Shown one piece after another: positions 16,578 to 25,443 of a stretch of DNA of 64,000 nt. Within the stretch, counting starts at the first letter, position 1; each line of letters opens with the position of its first letter. The translations under genes were made by a program, and so were the position numbers. This DNA is from Nocardioides flavus (ex Wang et al. 2016) (lineage in GTDB: Bacteria; Actinomycetota; Actinomycetes; Propionibacteriales; Nocardioidaceae): contig NZ_BNAD01000002.1 in the NCBI RefSeq assembly GCF_014653115.1, positions 372,001 through 436,000 on the forward strand, in the 5' to 3' direction. The notes under the pieces were generated by a model. It did not search any database, had not been told where the DNA came from, and saw only the letters and a list, made by a program, of their open reading frames with translations.

Positions 16578-18005
16578 TCAGTAGTGCGCGGTCATCACGT
16601 GCTTGATGCGCGTGTAGTCGTCGAAGCCGTAGCCCGAGAGGTCCTTGCCGTAGCCCGAGGCGCCGAACCCGCCGTGCGGCATCTCGGAGACGAACGGGAT
16701 GTGGGTGTTGACCCACACGCAGCCGAAGTCGAGCTCGCGGGTGAGCCGGTCGGCGACCCCGACGTCGCGTGTCCACACGCTGGCCGCGAGACCGTAGGGC
16801 ACCCCGTTGGCCATCGCGACGGCGTCGGCCTCGTCGTCGAAGGACTGCACGGTGAGCACGGGGCCGAAGACCTCCTCCTGCACTATGCGGTCGTCCTGGC
16901 GCACGCCGGTGACGACGGTCGGCGCGAAGAAGAACCCCGTGTCGCCGTGCCGGGTGCCGCCGGTCCGTACGGTCGCGTGGTCGGGCAGGCCGGTGAGGAA
17001 GGCCTCGACCTTGGCGAGGTGGGTGGCGTTGTTGAGCGGGCCGTAGTCGGCCTCGGTGTCGGACGGCGGGCCCGGCCGCGTGCCCTCGGCCGCCTTCACG
17101 AGCAGGTCGACGAGCTCGTCGTGGACGCTGGCGTGGGCGATCACCCGGGTCGCGGCCGTGCAGTCCTGTCCGGCGTTGAAGTAGGCCGCGGCCGCGATCA
17201 GCTCCGCGGCGCGGGGCAGGTCGGTGTCGGGCATCACCACGACGGGTGCCTTGCCGCCGAGCTCGAGGTGGACGCGCTTGAGGTTCTTGGCCGCCGACGT
17301 GGCGACCTCGACGCCGGCGCGCACCGAGCCGGTGATCGCGACGAGGCCCGGGGTCGGGTGCTCGACGAGGTGGCGGCCGGTGCTCGCATCACCGTTGACC
17401 ACGTTGAGCACGCCGGGCGGCAGGACCTCGCCCGCGATCTCGGCGAGCAGCGCCGTCGAGCGGGGCGTGGTGTCGCTGGGCTTGAGCACGACCGTGTTGC
17501 CGGCGGCGAGGGCGGGAGCGACCTTCCAGATCGCCATCGCGAAGGGGTAGTTCCACGGCGTCACCTGACCGACGACGCCGATCGGCTCGCGCCGGATCGC
17601 CGAGGTGTGGCCCTCGAGGTACTCCCCCGACGACTTCCCCTCGAGCAGCCGCGCCGCGCCCGCGAAGAAGCGGAGCTGGTCGACGCCCTGGTCGACCTCC
17701 TCGCTGGCGATGTAGCGGACCGGCTGGCCGGTGTCGCGGGCCTGCACCTCGCTGATCTCGTCGCGGCGCGCGGCCACGGCGGTCGCGAGGTCGAGCAGGA
17801 GTGCCTGCCGGCGGCCCGGGGTGAGCCGCTTCCACGACTCCGAGGCCCGCTCGGCGGCGGCGTACGCCCGGTCGACCTCCTCGGGCAGCGAGATCGGCGA
17901 CCGGCCGTCGAGCTCTCCGGTGACCGGGTCGACGAGGTCGACGAAGTCGGTGGCGGCCGAGTCGACCGGCTCGCCGTCGATGAAGTTCTGGATCGTGTCG
18001 GTCAT
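16578..18005 (-). CDS. Aldehyde dehydrogenase, gamma-aminobutyraldehyde dehydrogenase-like
   Basis: NAD(P)-dependent oxidation of an aldehyde to its acid; 475 residues, full length. Motifs: PWNYPF, NTVVLKPSDTTP, ITGSVRAG, ELGGKAP with the general base Glu, catalytic Cys282 in GQDC, EEVFGPVL, and the C-terminal SGYGKDLSGYGFDDYTRIKH that is typical of PatD/PuuC-type aminobutyraldehyde dehydrogenases. Third gene of a - strand set after a PucR regulator and a cupin, with a 20-bp gap from the cupin. With the divergent aminotransferase and flavoprotein it fits polyamine (putrescine-type) breakdown to GABA. Confidence 0.9.
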   Translation of the reverse strand: MTDTIQNFIDGEPVDSAATDFVDLVDPVTGELDGRSPISLPEEVDRAYAAAERASESWKRLTPGRRQALLLDLATAVAARRDEISEVQARDTGQPVRYIASEEVDQGVDQLRFFAGAARLLEGKSSGEYLEGHTSAIRREPIGVVGQVTPWNYPFAMAIWKVAPALAAGNTVVLKPSDTTPRSTALLAEIAGEVLPPGVLNVVNGDASTGRHLVEHPTPGLVAITGSVRAGVEVATSAAKNLKRVHLELGGKAPVVVMPDTDLPRAAELIAAAAYFNAGQDCTAATRVIAHASVHDELVDLLVKAAEGTRPGPPSDTEADYGPLNNATHLAKVEAFLTGLPDHATVRTGGTRHGDTGFFFAPTVVTGVRQDDRIVQEEVFGPVLTVQSFDDEADAVAMANGVPYGLAASVWTRDVGVADRLTRELDFGCVWVNTHIPFVSEMPHGGFGASGYGKDLSGYGFDDYTRIKHVMTAHY

Positions 18006-18025
18006 GGGGTCTTCCCTTCGAGGGC

Positions 18026-18358
18026 TCAGGCGACGTAGATCTTGCGGATCGTCTCGCGGACGACCCAGGTCGTGTGCTCACCGGCGCGCAGGCGTACGAC
18101 GCTGCCGGGGCCGAGGTCGACCCGCTCGCCGTCGTCGAACGACACCGTGCCCGAGCCGGACAGCACCACGAACACCTCGTCGACCTCGACGTCGGTGGCG
18201 GCGCCGGGCGTCATCTCCCACACGCCCACCTCGACCCCTGCGACGGCCGCGAGGGCGCGGGAGCCGGCCGCGGGCGAGCCGTCGACGACGGTCCCGGGGT
18301 CGAGCGGCGTGGTCGGCACGGAGGCGGCGACGTCCAGCACACGGGTCATGTCCTGCAT
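18026..18358 (-). CDS. Cupin-domain protein
   Basis: Small single beta-barrel protein of about 110 residues with cupin-type segments (GVEVGVWEMTPGAATDVEVD, DEVFVVLSGSGTVSF, LGPGSVVRLRAGEHTTWVV). Like other DUF861-type cupins it has few metal-binding His residues, so it may bind a ligand rather than catalyse. The ATG at 18358 is favoured by a GGGG stretch 4 nt upstream; ATG 18349 is also possible. It sits between the PucR regulator and the aldehyde dehydrogenase in the same operon, so a role in amine catabolism is inferred. Confidence 0.75.
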   Translation of the reverse strand: MQDMTRVLDVAASVPTTPLDPGTVVDGSPAAGSRALAAVAGVEVGVWEMTPGAATDVEVDEVFVVLSGSGTVSFDDGERVDLGPGSVVRLRAGEHTTWVVRETIRKIYVA

Positions 18359-18399
18359 CGTCCCCATCCCGGCCACGGGCGCGACCCGACGATCTGTCG

Positions 18400-20007
18400 T
18401 CACTTGACCTGTCCGCCGAACAGTTCGTCTGCCACGAGCGCGACGTGGAGCGAGACCCGCACGTCGGGGTCGTCGAGGTCGGCGCCGAGGACCGACTCGA
18501 TCCGGGCCAGCCGGTCGTAGAAGGCGGCGCGCGACAGGTGCAGGCTGGCCGCGGCCTCGGTCTTGCTGGCCGGGTGGAGCAGCAGCGCGCGCAGCGCGGC
18601 GAGCAGGTCGGTGCGCGAGGAGTCGGCGCGGTCGTGCCGTGCGAGCGGGCCGAGCTCGCGCTCGACGAACAGGCGGACCCGCTCGTCCTCGCCGAGCAGC
18701 GCCAGCAGCCCGCGCAGGTGCAGGTCGGCGAGCCGGTGCACGTCGGGATCGGCGGAGTTGCGCACGTGCGGTGCGGCGTCGGCGACCTGCCCGGCCTCGG
18801 TGACCGTACGCGCGACGTCGGCGCCCTCGGTGACCGCACGACCCGCGGCGACCAGCACGTCGTGGTGCGGCAGGACCCGGGCGGCGAGCCGGTCGACGAG
18901 GTCGTCGGCCTCGGCGGCCGGGGGCACCGAGACCAGCACCCGCAGGTCGCGGTCGACCTCGCACACCAGGGCCGGCAGCCGGAGCCCGTGGGCGGCGCGC
19001 ACCACTGTGGCGGCGACCTCGTCGAGGTCGGCGGGGGCGCCCGTGCCGATCCGCGGGCGGACGACGAGACCGACGAAGGTGCGCCGCCGGACCGGGAAGC
19101 CGGCCAGCTCGCAGCGGCGCCGGACGTCCTCGGAGCCGGGGTCGGTGGTGAGCCCGGTGAGCAGCTCGAGGTGGGTGCGCCGCATGAGGGTGCCCCGGTC
19201 GCGGTCGTGCAGCCGGTGCAGGGCCAGGGCGGCCGCGGCGCGCTCGGCGACCGCGACGAGCCGCTGCGACGGCGGCTCCGGCGACCCGATCACCAGTCGT
19301 CCCCACGCCCGCTCGCCCGTGCCGAGCCGGGTGACGAGCCAGCCGTTGCCCGCGTCCCAGCCGGTGCGCCCGGCGACCTCCACCCGCCGCGAGCGGGCGG
19401 GCCAGCCGTCGAGGAACCCGCCGGGGTCGCCGGGGCCGGCGAAGTAGTCGAGGGGGCGGTGCTGGGCGTTCTCCACGACGACCGGGCCGTCGGCGAGGCG
19501 CTGCACCGCGCGGAGGATCTCGACCGGCCCGGCCTGGCTGAAGCTGAGCTCGGTGAAGGTCTCGTGCACCCGCTGGGCCTCGCGGAGCTCGGCGAGCTGC
19601 TGGTCCACGACCCGCTCGCCGATCTCCTGCGCCAGCGTCGCGAAGCGGGTCTCGCGGCCGAGCACGACCAGCGGGAGGCCGTGCCGCTCGCACGCGGCGA
19701 CGAGGGCGTCGGGGAGGGCGGTGTCCCACCGTCGCCCGAGCTCGACGACCATGCCCGCGCTACCGACGTCGGCGAGCTCGTCGACGAAGGCCGCCAGGCC
19801 GGACGCGTCGTCGTCGGCCGGCAGGCCGGTGCCCATCGTCAGCAGCAGGTCGCCCTCGCGCAGCAGCTGGCCCACGTCGGGCCGCTCGGTCGCGTGCACC
19901 CACCGGATCGGGCGCGCGGCCCCGGCGCTGCCGGCGACGACCTCCGGTGCCGCGCGCCGGAAGGCGGGCAGCGCCAGCGCCTCGCGCAGCGTCACCCCCG
20001 GTGTCAT
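18400..20007 (-). CDS. PucR family transcriptional regulator
   Basis: 535-residue regulator. The N-terminal PucR ligand-sensing domain (TLREALALPAF, REGDLLLTMGTGLP, GSAGMVVELGR) is followed by a GGDEF-like CdaR domain and the C-terminal PucR helix-turn-helix with LLHPASKTEAAASLHLSRAAFYDRLARIES in pieces. PucR-type regulators control purine, amine and polyamine catabolism in actinobacteria. It heads the - strand operon with the cupin and aldehyde dehydrogenase, and faces mmsA across a 139-bp divergent region that contains an imperfect dyad, its likely target. Confidence 0.9.
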   Translation of the reverse strand: MTPGVTLREALALPAFRRAAPEVVAGSAGAARPIRWVHATERPDVGQLLREGDLLLTMGTGLPADDDASGLAAFVDELADVGSAGMVVELGRRWDTALPDALVAACERHGLPLVVLGRETRFATLAQEIGERVVDQQLAELREAQRVHETFTELSFSQAGPVEILRAVQRLADGPVVVENAQHRPLDYFAGPGDPGGFLDGWPARSRRVEVAGRTGWDAGNGWLVTRLGTGERAWGRLVIGSPEPPSQRLVAVAERAAAALALHRLHDRDRGTLMRRTHLELLTGLTTDPGSEDVRRRCELAGFPVRRRTFVGLVVRPRIGTGAPADLDEVAATVVRAAHGLRLPALVCEVDRDLRVLVSVPPAAEADDLVDRLAARVLPHHDVLVAAGRAVTEGADVARTVTEAGQVADAAPHVRNSADPDVHRLADLHLRGLLALLGEDERVRLFVERELGPLARHDRADSSRTDLLAALRALLLHPASKTEAAASLHLSRAAFYDRLARIESVLGADLDDPDVRVSLHVALVADELFGGQVK

Positions 20008-20071
20008 GTCCGGCGTCACGTCCGGCCCACCCTCGGCACACCTGCAGCCTACGCGCGTGCGGGGTGACGAA

Positions 20072-20109
20072 GTGTCCGGTCGGGGTCGTCGATGCCGACG
20101 ATCCGACAC
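20072..20109. promoter_or_regulatory. Imperfect dyad in the pucR/mmsA divergent promoter region
   Basis: GTGTC at 20072-20076 is mirrored by GACAC at 20105-20109, and inside them TCG and GTC blocks are also mirrored; 13 of 19 half-site positions agree. Place between the regulator and the catabolic operon suggests the PucR operator. GC bias could produce part of this by chance. Confidence 0.4.
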
Positions 20110-20146
20110 CCGCGCGGGGGCCGGTGCCGGGAGCAGGATGGCGGGC

Positions 20147-21685
20147 ATGACCGACGTGATCGACGTGACCGAGATCGTGCACTGGGCCGACGGTGCCCCC
20201 CTGACCGGCGAGCCCCACGGCTGGGCCGACGTGACCAACCCCGCCACCGGCGAGGTGACCGGCCGCGTCGCGCTGGCGAGCGAGGCCGACGCCGCGGAGG
20301 TGATCGCGGCCGCCTCCCGTGCCGCGCGCGCCTGGGGCACCACGTCGCTCGCGCGGCGCACGCAGGTGCTGTTCGCCTTCCGCGAGCTGCTCAACGCGCG
20401 CAAGGACGAGCTGGCCGCGATCATCACCAGCGAGCACGGCAAGGTGCACTCCGACGCGATGGGAGAGATCGCCCGCGGCCTCGAGGTCGTCGAGTTCGCA
20501 TGCGGCATGTCGCACCTGCTCAAGGGCGGGCACAGCGAGGAGGCCTCGACCGGCGTCGACGTGCACTCCAAGCGGGTGCCGCTCGGCGTGGTGGGCATCA
20601 TCAGCCCGTTCAACTTCCCGGCGATGGTGCCGATGTGGTTCTTCCCGATCGCGATCGCGGCCGGCAACACGGTGGTGCTCAAGCCGAGCGAGAAGGACCC
20701 CAGCGCGGCCGGCTGGCTCGCCGCGCTCTGGCAGGAGGTCGGCCTCCCCGACGGCGTGTTCAACGTGCTGCACGGCGACAAGACCGCCGTCGACGCGCTG
20801 CTCACCAGCCCCGACGTGCAGGCGATCAGCTTCGTCGGCTCGACCCCCATCGCGCAGTACGTCTACGAGACGGCGAGCCGCCACGGCAAGCGCGTCCAGG
20901 CACTGGGCGGGGCGAAGAACCACATGGTGGTGCTGCCCGACGCCGACCTCGACCTCGCCGCCGACTCGGCCGTCAACGCCGGCTACGGAAGCGCCGGCGA
21001 GCGCTGCATGGCGATCAGCGTGCTCGTCGCGGTCGACCCGGTCGGCGACGAGCTCGTCGCCCGCATCGCCGACCGCACCCGCACCCTGCTGATCGGCGAC
21101 GGCGGACGCTCCGCCACCGGCGAGGGCAAGGAGGCCGACATGGGCCCGCTGGTGACCCGGGCCCACCGCGACCGGGTCAGCTCCTTCATCGACTCCGGCG
21201 AGGCCGCCGGAGCCAAGGTGGTCGTGGACGGCCGGGACGTCCGGGCCCGCGGAGGCGAGCAGGGCTTCTGGCTCGGCCCGACGCTCTTCGACGAGGTCAC
21301 CCCGGACATGGAGATCTACCGCGAGGAGATCTTCGGCCCTGTGCTGTCGGTGGTCCGGGTGAGGTCTTATGAGGAGGCTGTCGCGCTGGTCAACGCCAAC
21401 CCGTACGGCAACGGCACCGCGGTCTTCACCAACGACGGCGGCGCCGCACGCCGGTTCGAGGCCGACGTCGAGGTCGGCATGATCGGCGTCAACGTCCCCG
21501 TCCCGGTGCCGGTCGCCTACTACTCCTTCGGCGGCTGGAAGCGCTCGCTGTTCGGCGACACCCACGCCCACGGCACCGAGGGGGTCCACTTCTTCACCCG
21601 CGGCAAGGTCGTCACCACCCGGTGGATCGACCCCGCCAACCGCCCGGAGGGCGGCCTCGAGCTGGGGTTCCCGCGCAATGACTGA
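20147..21685 (+). CDS. mmsA: Methylmalonate-semialdehyde dehydrogenase (CoA-acylating)
   Basis: Oxidises methylmalonate or malonate semialdehyde to propionyl-CoA or acetyl-CoA with NAD+ and CoA; 512 residues. Signature segments are VPLGVVGIISPFNFPAMVP, NTVVLKPSEKDP, SFVGSTPIAQYVYE, LGGAKNHMVVLPDAD (no catalytic Glu, as normal for MmsA) and GERCMAIS with Cys287. FSFGGWKxSLFGD-type end is present (YSFGGWKRSLFGD). First gene of a three-gene + strand operon; the aminotransferase start overlaps its 3' end by 8 bp. ATG 20138 is an alternative start. A malonate-semialdehyde role would fit beta-alanine coming from polyamines. Confidence 0.93.
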   Translation: MTDVIDVTEIVHWADGAPLTGEPHGWADVTNPATGEVTGRVALASEADAAEVIAAASRAARAWGTTSLARRTQVLFAFRELLNARKDELAAIITSEHGKVHSDAMGEIARGLEVVEFACGMSHLLKGGHSEEASTGVDVHSKRVPLGVVGIISPFNFPAMVPMWFFPIAIAAGNTVVLKPSEKDPSAAGWLAALWQEVGLPDGVFNVLHGDKTAVDALLTSPDVQAISFVGSTPIAQYVYETASRHGKRVQALGGAKNHMVVLPDADLDLAADSAVNAGYGSAGERCMAISVLVAVDPVGDELVARIADRTRTLLIGDGGRSATGEGKEADMGPLVTRAHRDRVSSFIDSGEAAGAKVVVDGRDVRARGGEQGFWLGPTLFDEVTPDMEIYREEIFGPVLSVVRVRSYEEAVALVNANPYGNGTAVFTNDGGAARRFEADVEVGMIGVNVPVPVPVAYYSFGGWKRSLFGDTHAHGTEGVHFFTRGKVVTTRWIDPANRPEGGLELGFPRND

Positions 21686-23033
21686 GACCACCATGACCTC
21701 CGACCTGGCCGGCACCCACGACGCCGACCGGGCGTACGAGCTCGACCGCGCCCACGTCTTCCACTCCTGGTCCGCGCAGGGCGAGATCAGCCCGATGGTG
21801 ATCAGCCGCGCCGAGGGCAGCCACGTGTGGGACGGTGCCGGCAAGCGCTACCTCGACTTCACCTCGCAGCTGGTCTTCACCAACCTCGGGCACCAGCACC
21901 CGCGGATCGTCGCGGCGATCAAGGAGCAGGCCGAGACGTTGTGCACGGTCGCGCCGGCCTTCGCCAACGGCACCCGATCCGAGGCCGCCCGGCTGATCGC
22001 GAGCCACACCCCCGGCGACCTCGACCACGTCTTCTTCACCAACGGCGGCGCCGACGCCAACGAGCACGCCGTCCGGATGGCGCGGCTGCACACCGGCCGG
22101 CACAAGGTGCTCACGACCTACCGCAGCTATCACGGCGGCACGCACCTCGCGGTGAACATGACCGGCGACCCGCGCCGCTGGGCCAGCGACCACGGGTCCA
22201 CCGGCACCGTGCACTTCTTCGGACCCTTCCTCTACCGCAGCGCCTTCCACGCGAACACCGAGGCCGAGGAGTGCCAGCGCGCGCTCGAGCACCTCGAGCA
22301 GGTCGTCGCGCTGGAGGGGCCCTCGACGGTCGCCGCCATCGTCCTCGAGGCGATCCCCGGCACCGCCGGGATCATGGTGCCGCCACCGGGCTACCTCGCC
22401 GGCGTCCGGGAGATCTGCGACCGCCACGGCATCGTGCTCGTCGCCGACGAGGTCATGTCGGGCTTCGGGCGGTCGGGGCGGTGGTTCGCGGTCGAGCACG
22501 GGGACGTGGTCCCCGACCTGCTGACCTTCGCCAAGGGCGTCAACAGCGGCTACGTCCCGCTCGGTGGCGTGGCGATCAGCGACGAGGTCCACGCGACCTT
22601 CGCGCACCGCGCCTACCCCGGCGGGCTGACCTACTCCGGGCACCCGCTCGCGTGCGCGGCGGCGGTCGCGACGATCCGCACCATGGAGGACGACGACCTC
22701 GTCGGGCGCGCCGAGCGGCTCGGCGCCGAGGTGCTCGGCCCGGGTCTGCGGGAGCTGGCGCAGCGGCACGAGTGGATCGGTGAGGTGCGCGGCACCGGCG
22801 CCTTCTGGGCCGTCGAGCTGGTCCGCGACCGCGCGACGCGGGAGCCGCTGGCGCCGTACGGCGGGTCGAGCCCCGAGATGTCCACGGTCGTCCGGGGCTG
22901 CCAGGAGCGCGGGATGCTGCCGTTCAGCAACTTCAACCGGATCCACGTCGTGCCGCCGCTCACGACCACCGACGAGGAGGCCCGCGAGGGCCTGGCGATC
23001 CTCGACGCCGCCCTGGCGGCCGCGGCGGGGTGA
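21678..23033 (+). CDS. Class III aminotransferase (omega-amino acid/diamine type)
   Basis: PLP-dependent transfer of a terminal amino group, 451 residues. PLP-binding features: FTNGGADANEHAVRMAR, SYHGGTHLAVNMTGD, the Asp of VADEVMSGFGR, and Schiff-base Lys286 in TFAKGVNSGY. Close relatives act on beta-alanine, taurine, putrescine or GABA-like substrates; which one cannot be read. It is nested between mmsA (8-bp overlap) and an amine-oxidase-like flavoprotein (4-bp overlap), so substrate is probably the omega-amine whose semialdehyde MmsA or the PatD-like enzyme then oxidises. Confidence 0.9.
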   Translation: MTETTMTSDLAGTHDADRAYELDRAHVFHSWSAQGEISPMVISRAEGSHVWDGAGKRYLDFTSQLVFTNLGHQHPRIVAAIKEQAETLCTVAPAFANGTRSEAARLIASHTPGDLDHVFFTNGGADANEHAVRMARLHTGRHKVLTTYRSYHGGTHLAVNMTGDPRRWASDHGSTGTVHFFGPFLYRSAFHANTEAEECQRALEHLEQVVALEGPSTVAAIVLEAIPGTAGIMVPPPGYLAGVREICDRHGIVLVADEVMSGFGRSGRWFAVEHGDVVPDLLTFAKGVNSGYVPLGGVAISDEVHATFAHRAYPGGLTYSGHPLACAAAVATIRTMEDDDLVGRAERLGAEVLGPGLRELAQRHEWIGEVRGTGAFWAVELVRDRATREPLAPYGGSSPEMSTVVRGCQERGMLPFSNFNRIHVVPPLTTTDEEAREGLAILDAALAAAAG

Positions 23034-24451
23034 GCAGCCACCCGACCGCGTACGAGCGCCATGCGCCCGACCCGCGGCTCGTCGAGCAGTCGCTCGCCGG
23101 CAGCGAGCCGGGCGTGTTCTGGCTCGAGGACGTGGGCGCCGCCGCGGCCTCGAGGGTGGCGTACGCCCCGCTGACCGCGACGACCCGGGCGGACCTGGTG
23201 GTCGTGGGCGGGGGCTACCTCGGGCTGTGGACCGCGGTGCACGCGAAGCGGCGCGACCCCGGACGCCGGGTGGTGCTGCTCGAGGCGCAGACCGTCGGGT
23301 GGGCGGCGTCGGGCCGCAACGGCGGCTTCTGCGACGCCTCGCTCACCCACGGCGAGCGCAACGGCCGCTACCGCTGGCCCGAGGAGTACGACACGCTCGC
23401 CCGGCTCGGAGCCGAGAACCTCGACGCCTTCGAGGCCGACGTCCGCGACCTCGGCCTGGCCTGCGAGTGGGAGCGCACCGGCGCCCTGTCCGTGGCGGTC
23501 GAGGAGCACCAGCTCGACTGGCTCCAGGACTCGACGCACGTCCTGGACGCGACGGCCGTACGAGCCGAGATCGACAGCCCGCTCTTCCTCGGCGGCGCGC
23601 TCGAGCCCGACACGTCCGCGCTCGTCCACCCGGCCCGGCTCGCGCACGAGCTCGCCCGGGTCGCGGCCGAGCTGGGCGTCGAGGTGCACGAGCACTCCGC
23701 CGTCACCGGGCTGCGGCGCGACGGGACGAGGGTCGAGGTGGCGACCGCCCGCGCGGTGGTGACCGCCGAGCACGTCGTGCTCGCCAGCGGGGTCTTCCCG
23801 TCGCTGGTCCGGCGCAACCGGCTGATGACCGTGCCGGTCTACGACTACGTCCTGATGACCGAGCCGCTGTCGGCCGAGCAGCTCGCCTCGATCGGCTGGG
23901 CCGGTCGGCAGGGTCTCGGCGACCTCGCCAACCAGTTCCACTACTCCCGGCTCACCCGCGACGACCGGATCCTGTGGGGCGGCTACGACGCGATCTACCC
24001 CGCCGGCGGTCAGGTCCACGTGCGCCACGAGGACCGCCCCGGGAGCCACGCCCGGCTCGCCTCGCACTTCCTCGCGACCTTCCCCCAGCTCGAGGGGATC
24101 CGGTTCACGCACCGCTGGGCCGGTGCGATCGACACCTCCACGCAGTTCGCCGCGTTCTACGGCCTCACCCACGGCGGCCGGGTCGCCCACGCCGCCGGTT
24201 TCACCGGTCTCGGTGTCGGTGCCACCCGCTTCGCCGCCCACGTGCTGCTGGACCTGCTCGGTGGCCGGCCGACGGAGCGCACGGAGCTGCGGATGGTGCG
24301 CGAGCGTCCACTGCCCTTCCCGCCCGAGCCGCTCGCCTCGGTCGGGATCAACCTCACCCGCTGGTCCCTGGACCGTGCCGACCACCGCGAGGGCCGGCGC
24401 AACGCCTTCCTGCGGGCGCTCGACCGGGCCGGGCTGGGGTTCGACTCGTGA
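23030..24451 (+). CDS. FAD-dependent amine oxidoreductase (DAO fold, PuuB-like)
   Basis: 473-residue flavoprotein with the dinucleotide-binding motif VVVGGGYLGLWTAVHAKRRDP near residues 55-75, the ATG-like GRNGGFCDASL segment typical of gamma-glutamylputrescine oxidase-like DAO proteins, and the C-terminal GFTGLGVGATRFAAHVLLDLL that closes the FAD site. Predicted to oxidise a primary amine to aldehyde with release of ammonia, feeding the aldehyde dehydrogenases nearby. No secretion signal. GTG start overlaps the aminotransferase stop (GTGA). Last gene of the operon. Confidence 0.88.
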   Translation: MSSHPTAYERHAPDPRLVEQSLAGSEPGVFWLEDVGAAAASRVAYAPLTATTRADLVVVGGGYLGLWTAVHAKRRDPGRRVVLLEAQTVGWAASGRNGGFCDASLTHGERNGRYRWPEEYDTLARLGAENLDAFEADVRDLGLACEWERTGALSVAVEEHQLDWLQDSTHVLDATAVRAEIDSPLFLGGALEPDTSALVHPARLAHELARVAAELGVEVHEHSAVTGLRRDGTRVEVATARAVVTAEHVVLASGVFPSLVRRNRLMTVPVYDYVLMTEPLSAEQLASIGWAGRQGLGDLANQFHYSRLTRDDRILWGGYDAIYPAGGQVHVRHEDRPGSHARLASHFLATFPQLEGIRFTHRWAGAIDTSTQFAAFYGLTHGGRVAHAAGFTGLGVGATRFAAHVLLDLLGGRPTERTELRMVRERPLPFPPEPLASVGINLTRWSLDRADHREGRRNAFLRALDRAGLGFDS

Positions 24452-24533
24452 CGCCGCCCAGGCCTCCCGGGGCCGTTCGGACCGGGTCCTTCGCCTCGTG
24501 ACCGAGCGGGGTCGAGGGGCGCACGCTGGCCTC

Positions 24534-25430
24534 ATGGAGACCGACGCTCCCCTCGCCGTCCGGCCGTCAGCCGACGAGCTGCTGGACGCGATCGGCCACG
24601 CCGTGATCGCGACGGACGCGCAGGGGACGGTGGTGTTCTGGAACGACGCCGCCGAGGAGATGTACGGCTGGTCCGCCGCGGAGGCCGTCGGCCGCGACAT
24701 CACGGAGGTGACGGTGCCGGAGCTCTCCCGCCGGGCGGCGGCGGAGATCATGGCCGCCCTGCGGGAGGGCCGACCCTGGTCCGGTGGCTTCGCGGTCCGG
24801 CGTCGCAGCGGCGAGGTGCTGCACGCGCTGGTCACCGACAGCGGCGTCTACCGCGACGGCGAGCTGGTCGGCATCGTCGGCGCGTCCCTCAACCTCGGCG
24901 ACGCCGTCCGGCACCTGCTGGAGCGCTCCAGCGACGCCGCCGTCCTCGTCGACGAGGACCACGTCGTCAGCTATGCGAGCCCTGCGGTCGCCAACCTCTT
25001 CGGCTGGTCGGTCGACGGCGTCGTCGGCACGCCGCTGGCGGACCACGTCCACCCCGAGGACCACCCGGCCCTCGAGGAGCTACTGGCCGCCGCCGACCCC
25101 ACGGGTGCCGAGCGGGTCGGCGAGCTGCGGGTGCGTACGGACGGCGCGTGGTCGTGGGTCGAGGTCGCGGTCACCGACCTCTTCGCCCGGACCGGGGCCC
25201 GGAGCCAGGTCTGCAACATCCGGCGCAGCGAGCGGCTCGCCCGCCTCGAGGAGCGCGAGCGCTTCCTCGAGGCGGTCCACTCCGAGGTGCTCCAGGACCT
25301 GTTCGCGGCCGAGCTCGAGCTCGACCGCGCCCTGACGCGCGCGACCCCGCCGGGCGCGGCCCGCATCGAGGCCGCTCGCGACGCGCTGGAGCGCGCCATG
25401 GGGACGCTGCGCGAGGTCGTCAAGCCCTAG
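24534..25430 (+). CDS. Tandem-PAS protein with a HisKA_3-like helix but no ATPase domain
   Basis: 298 residues. PAS1 (about 13-120, IGHAVIATDAQGTVVFWNDAAEEMYGWS) and PAS2 (about 125-235, SDAAVLVDEDHVVSYASPAVANLFGWS) are clear. The C-terminal helix ERERFLEAVHSEVLQDLF resembles the dimerisation/phospho-transfer helix of NarL-type kinases, with a His at 249 in the expected place, but the chain ends after one more helix with no HATPase domain. It may bind a partner kinase, act as a phosphotransfer protein, or be a truncated kinase. It is alone between the amine operon and a convergent MFS gene. Confidence 0.8.
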   Translation: METDAPLAVRPSADELLDAIGHAVIATDAQGTVVFWNDAAEEMYGWSAAEAVGRDITEVTVPELSRRAAAEIMAALREGRPWSGGFAVRRRSGEVLHALVTDSGVYRDGELVGIVGASLNLGDAVRHLLERSSDAAVLVDEDHVVSYASPAVANLFGWSVDGVVGTPLADHVHPEDHPALEELLAAADPTGAERVGELRVRTDGAWSWVEVAVTDLFARTGARSQVCNIRRSERLARLEERERFLEAVHSEVLQDLFAAELELDRALTRATPPGAARIEAARDALERAMGTLREVVKP

Positions 25431-25443
25431 TTCGAGCGCGGGC

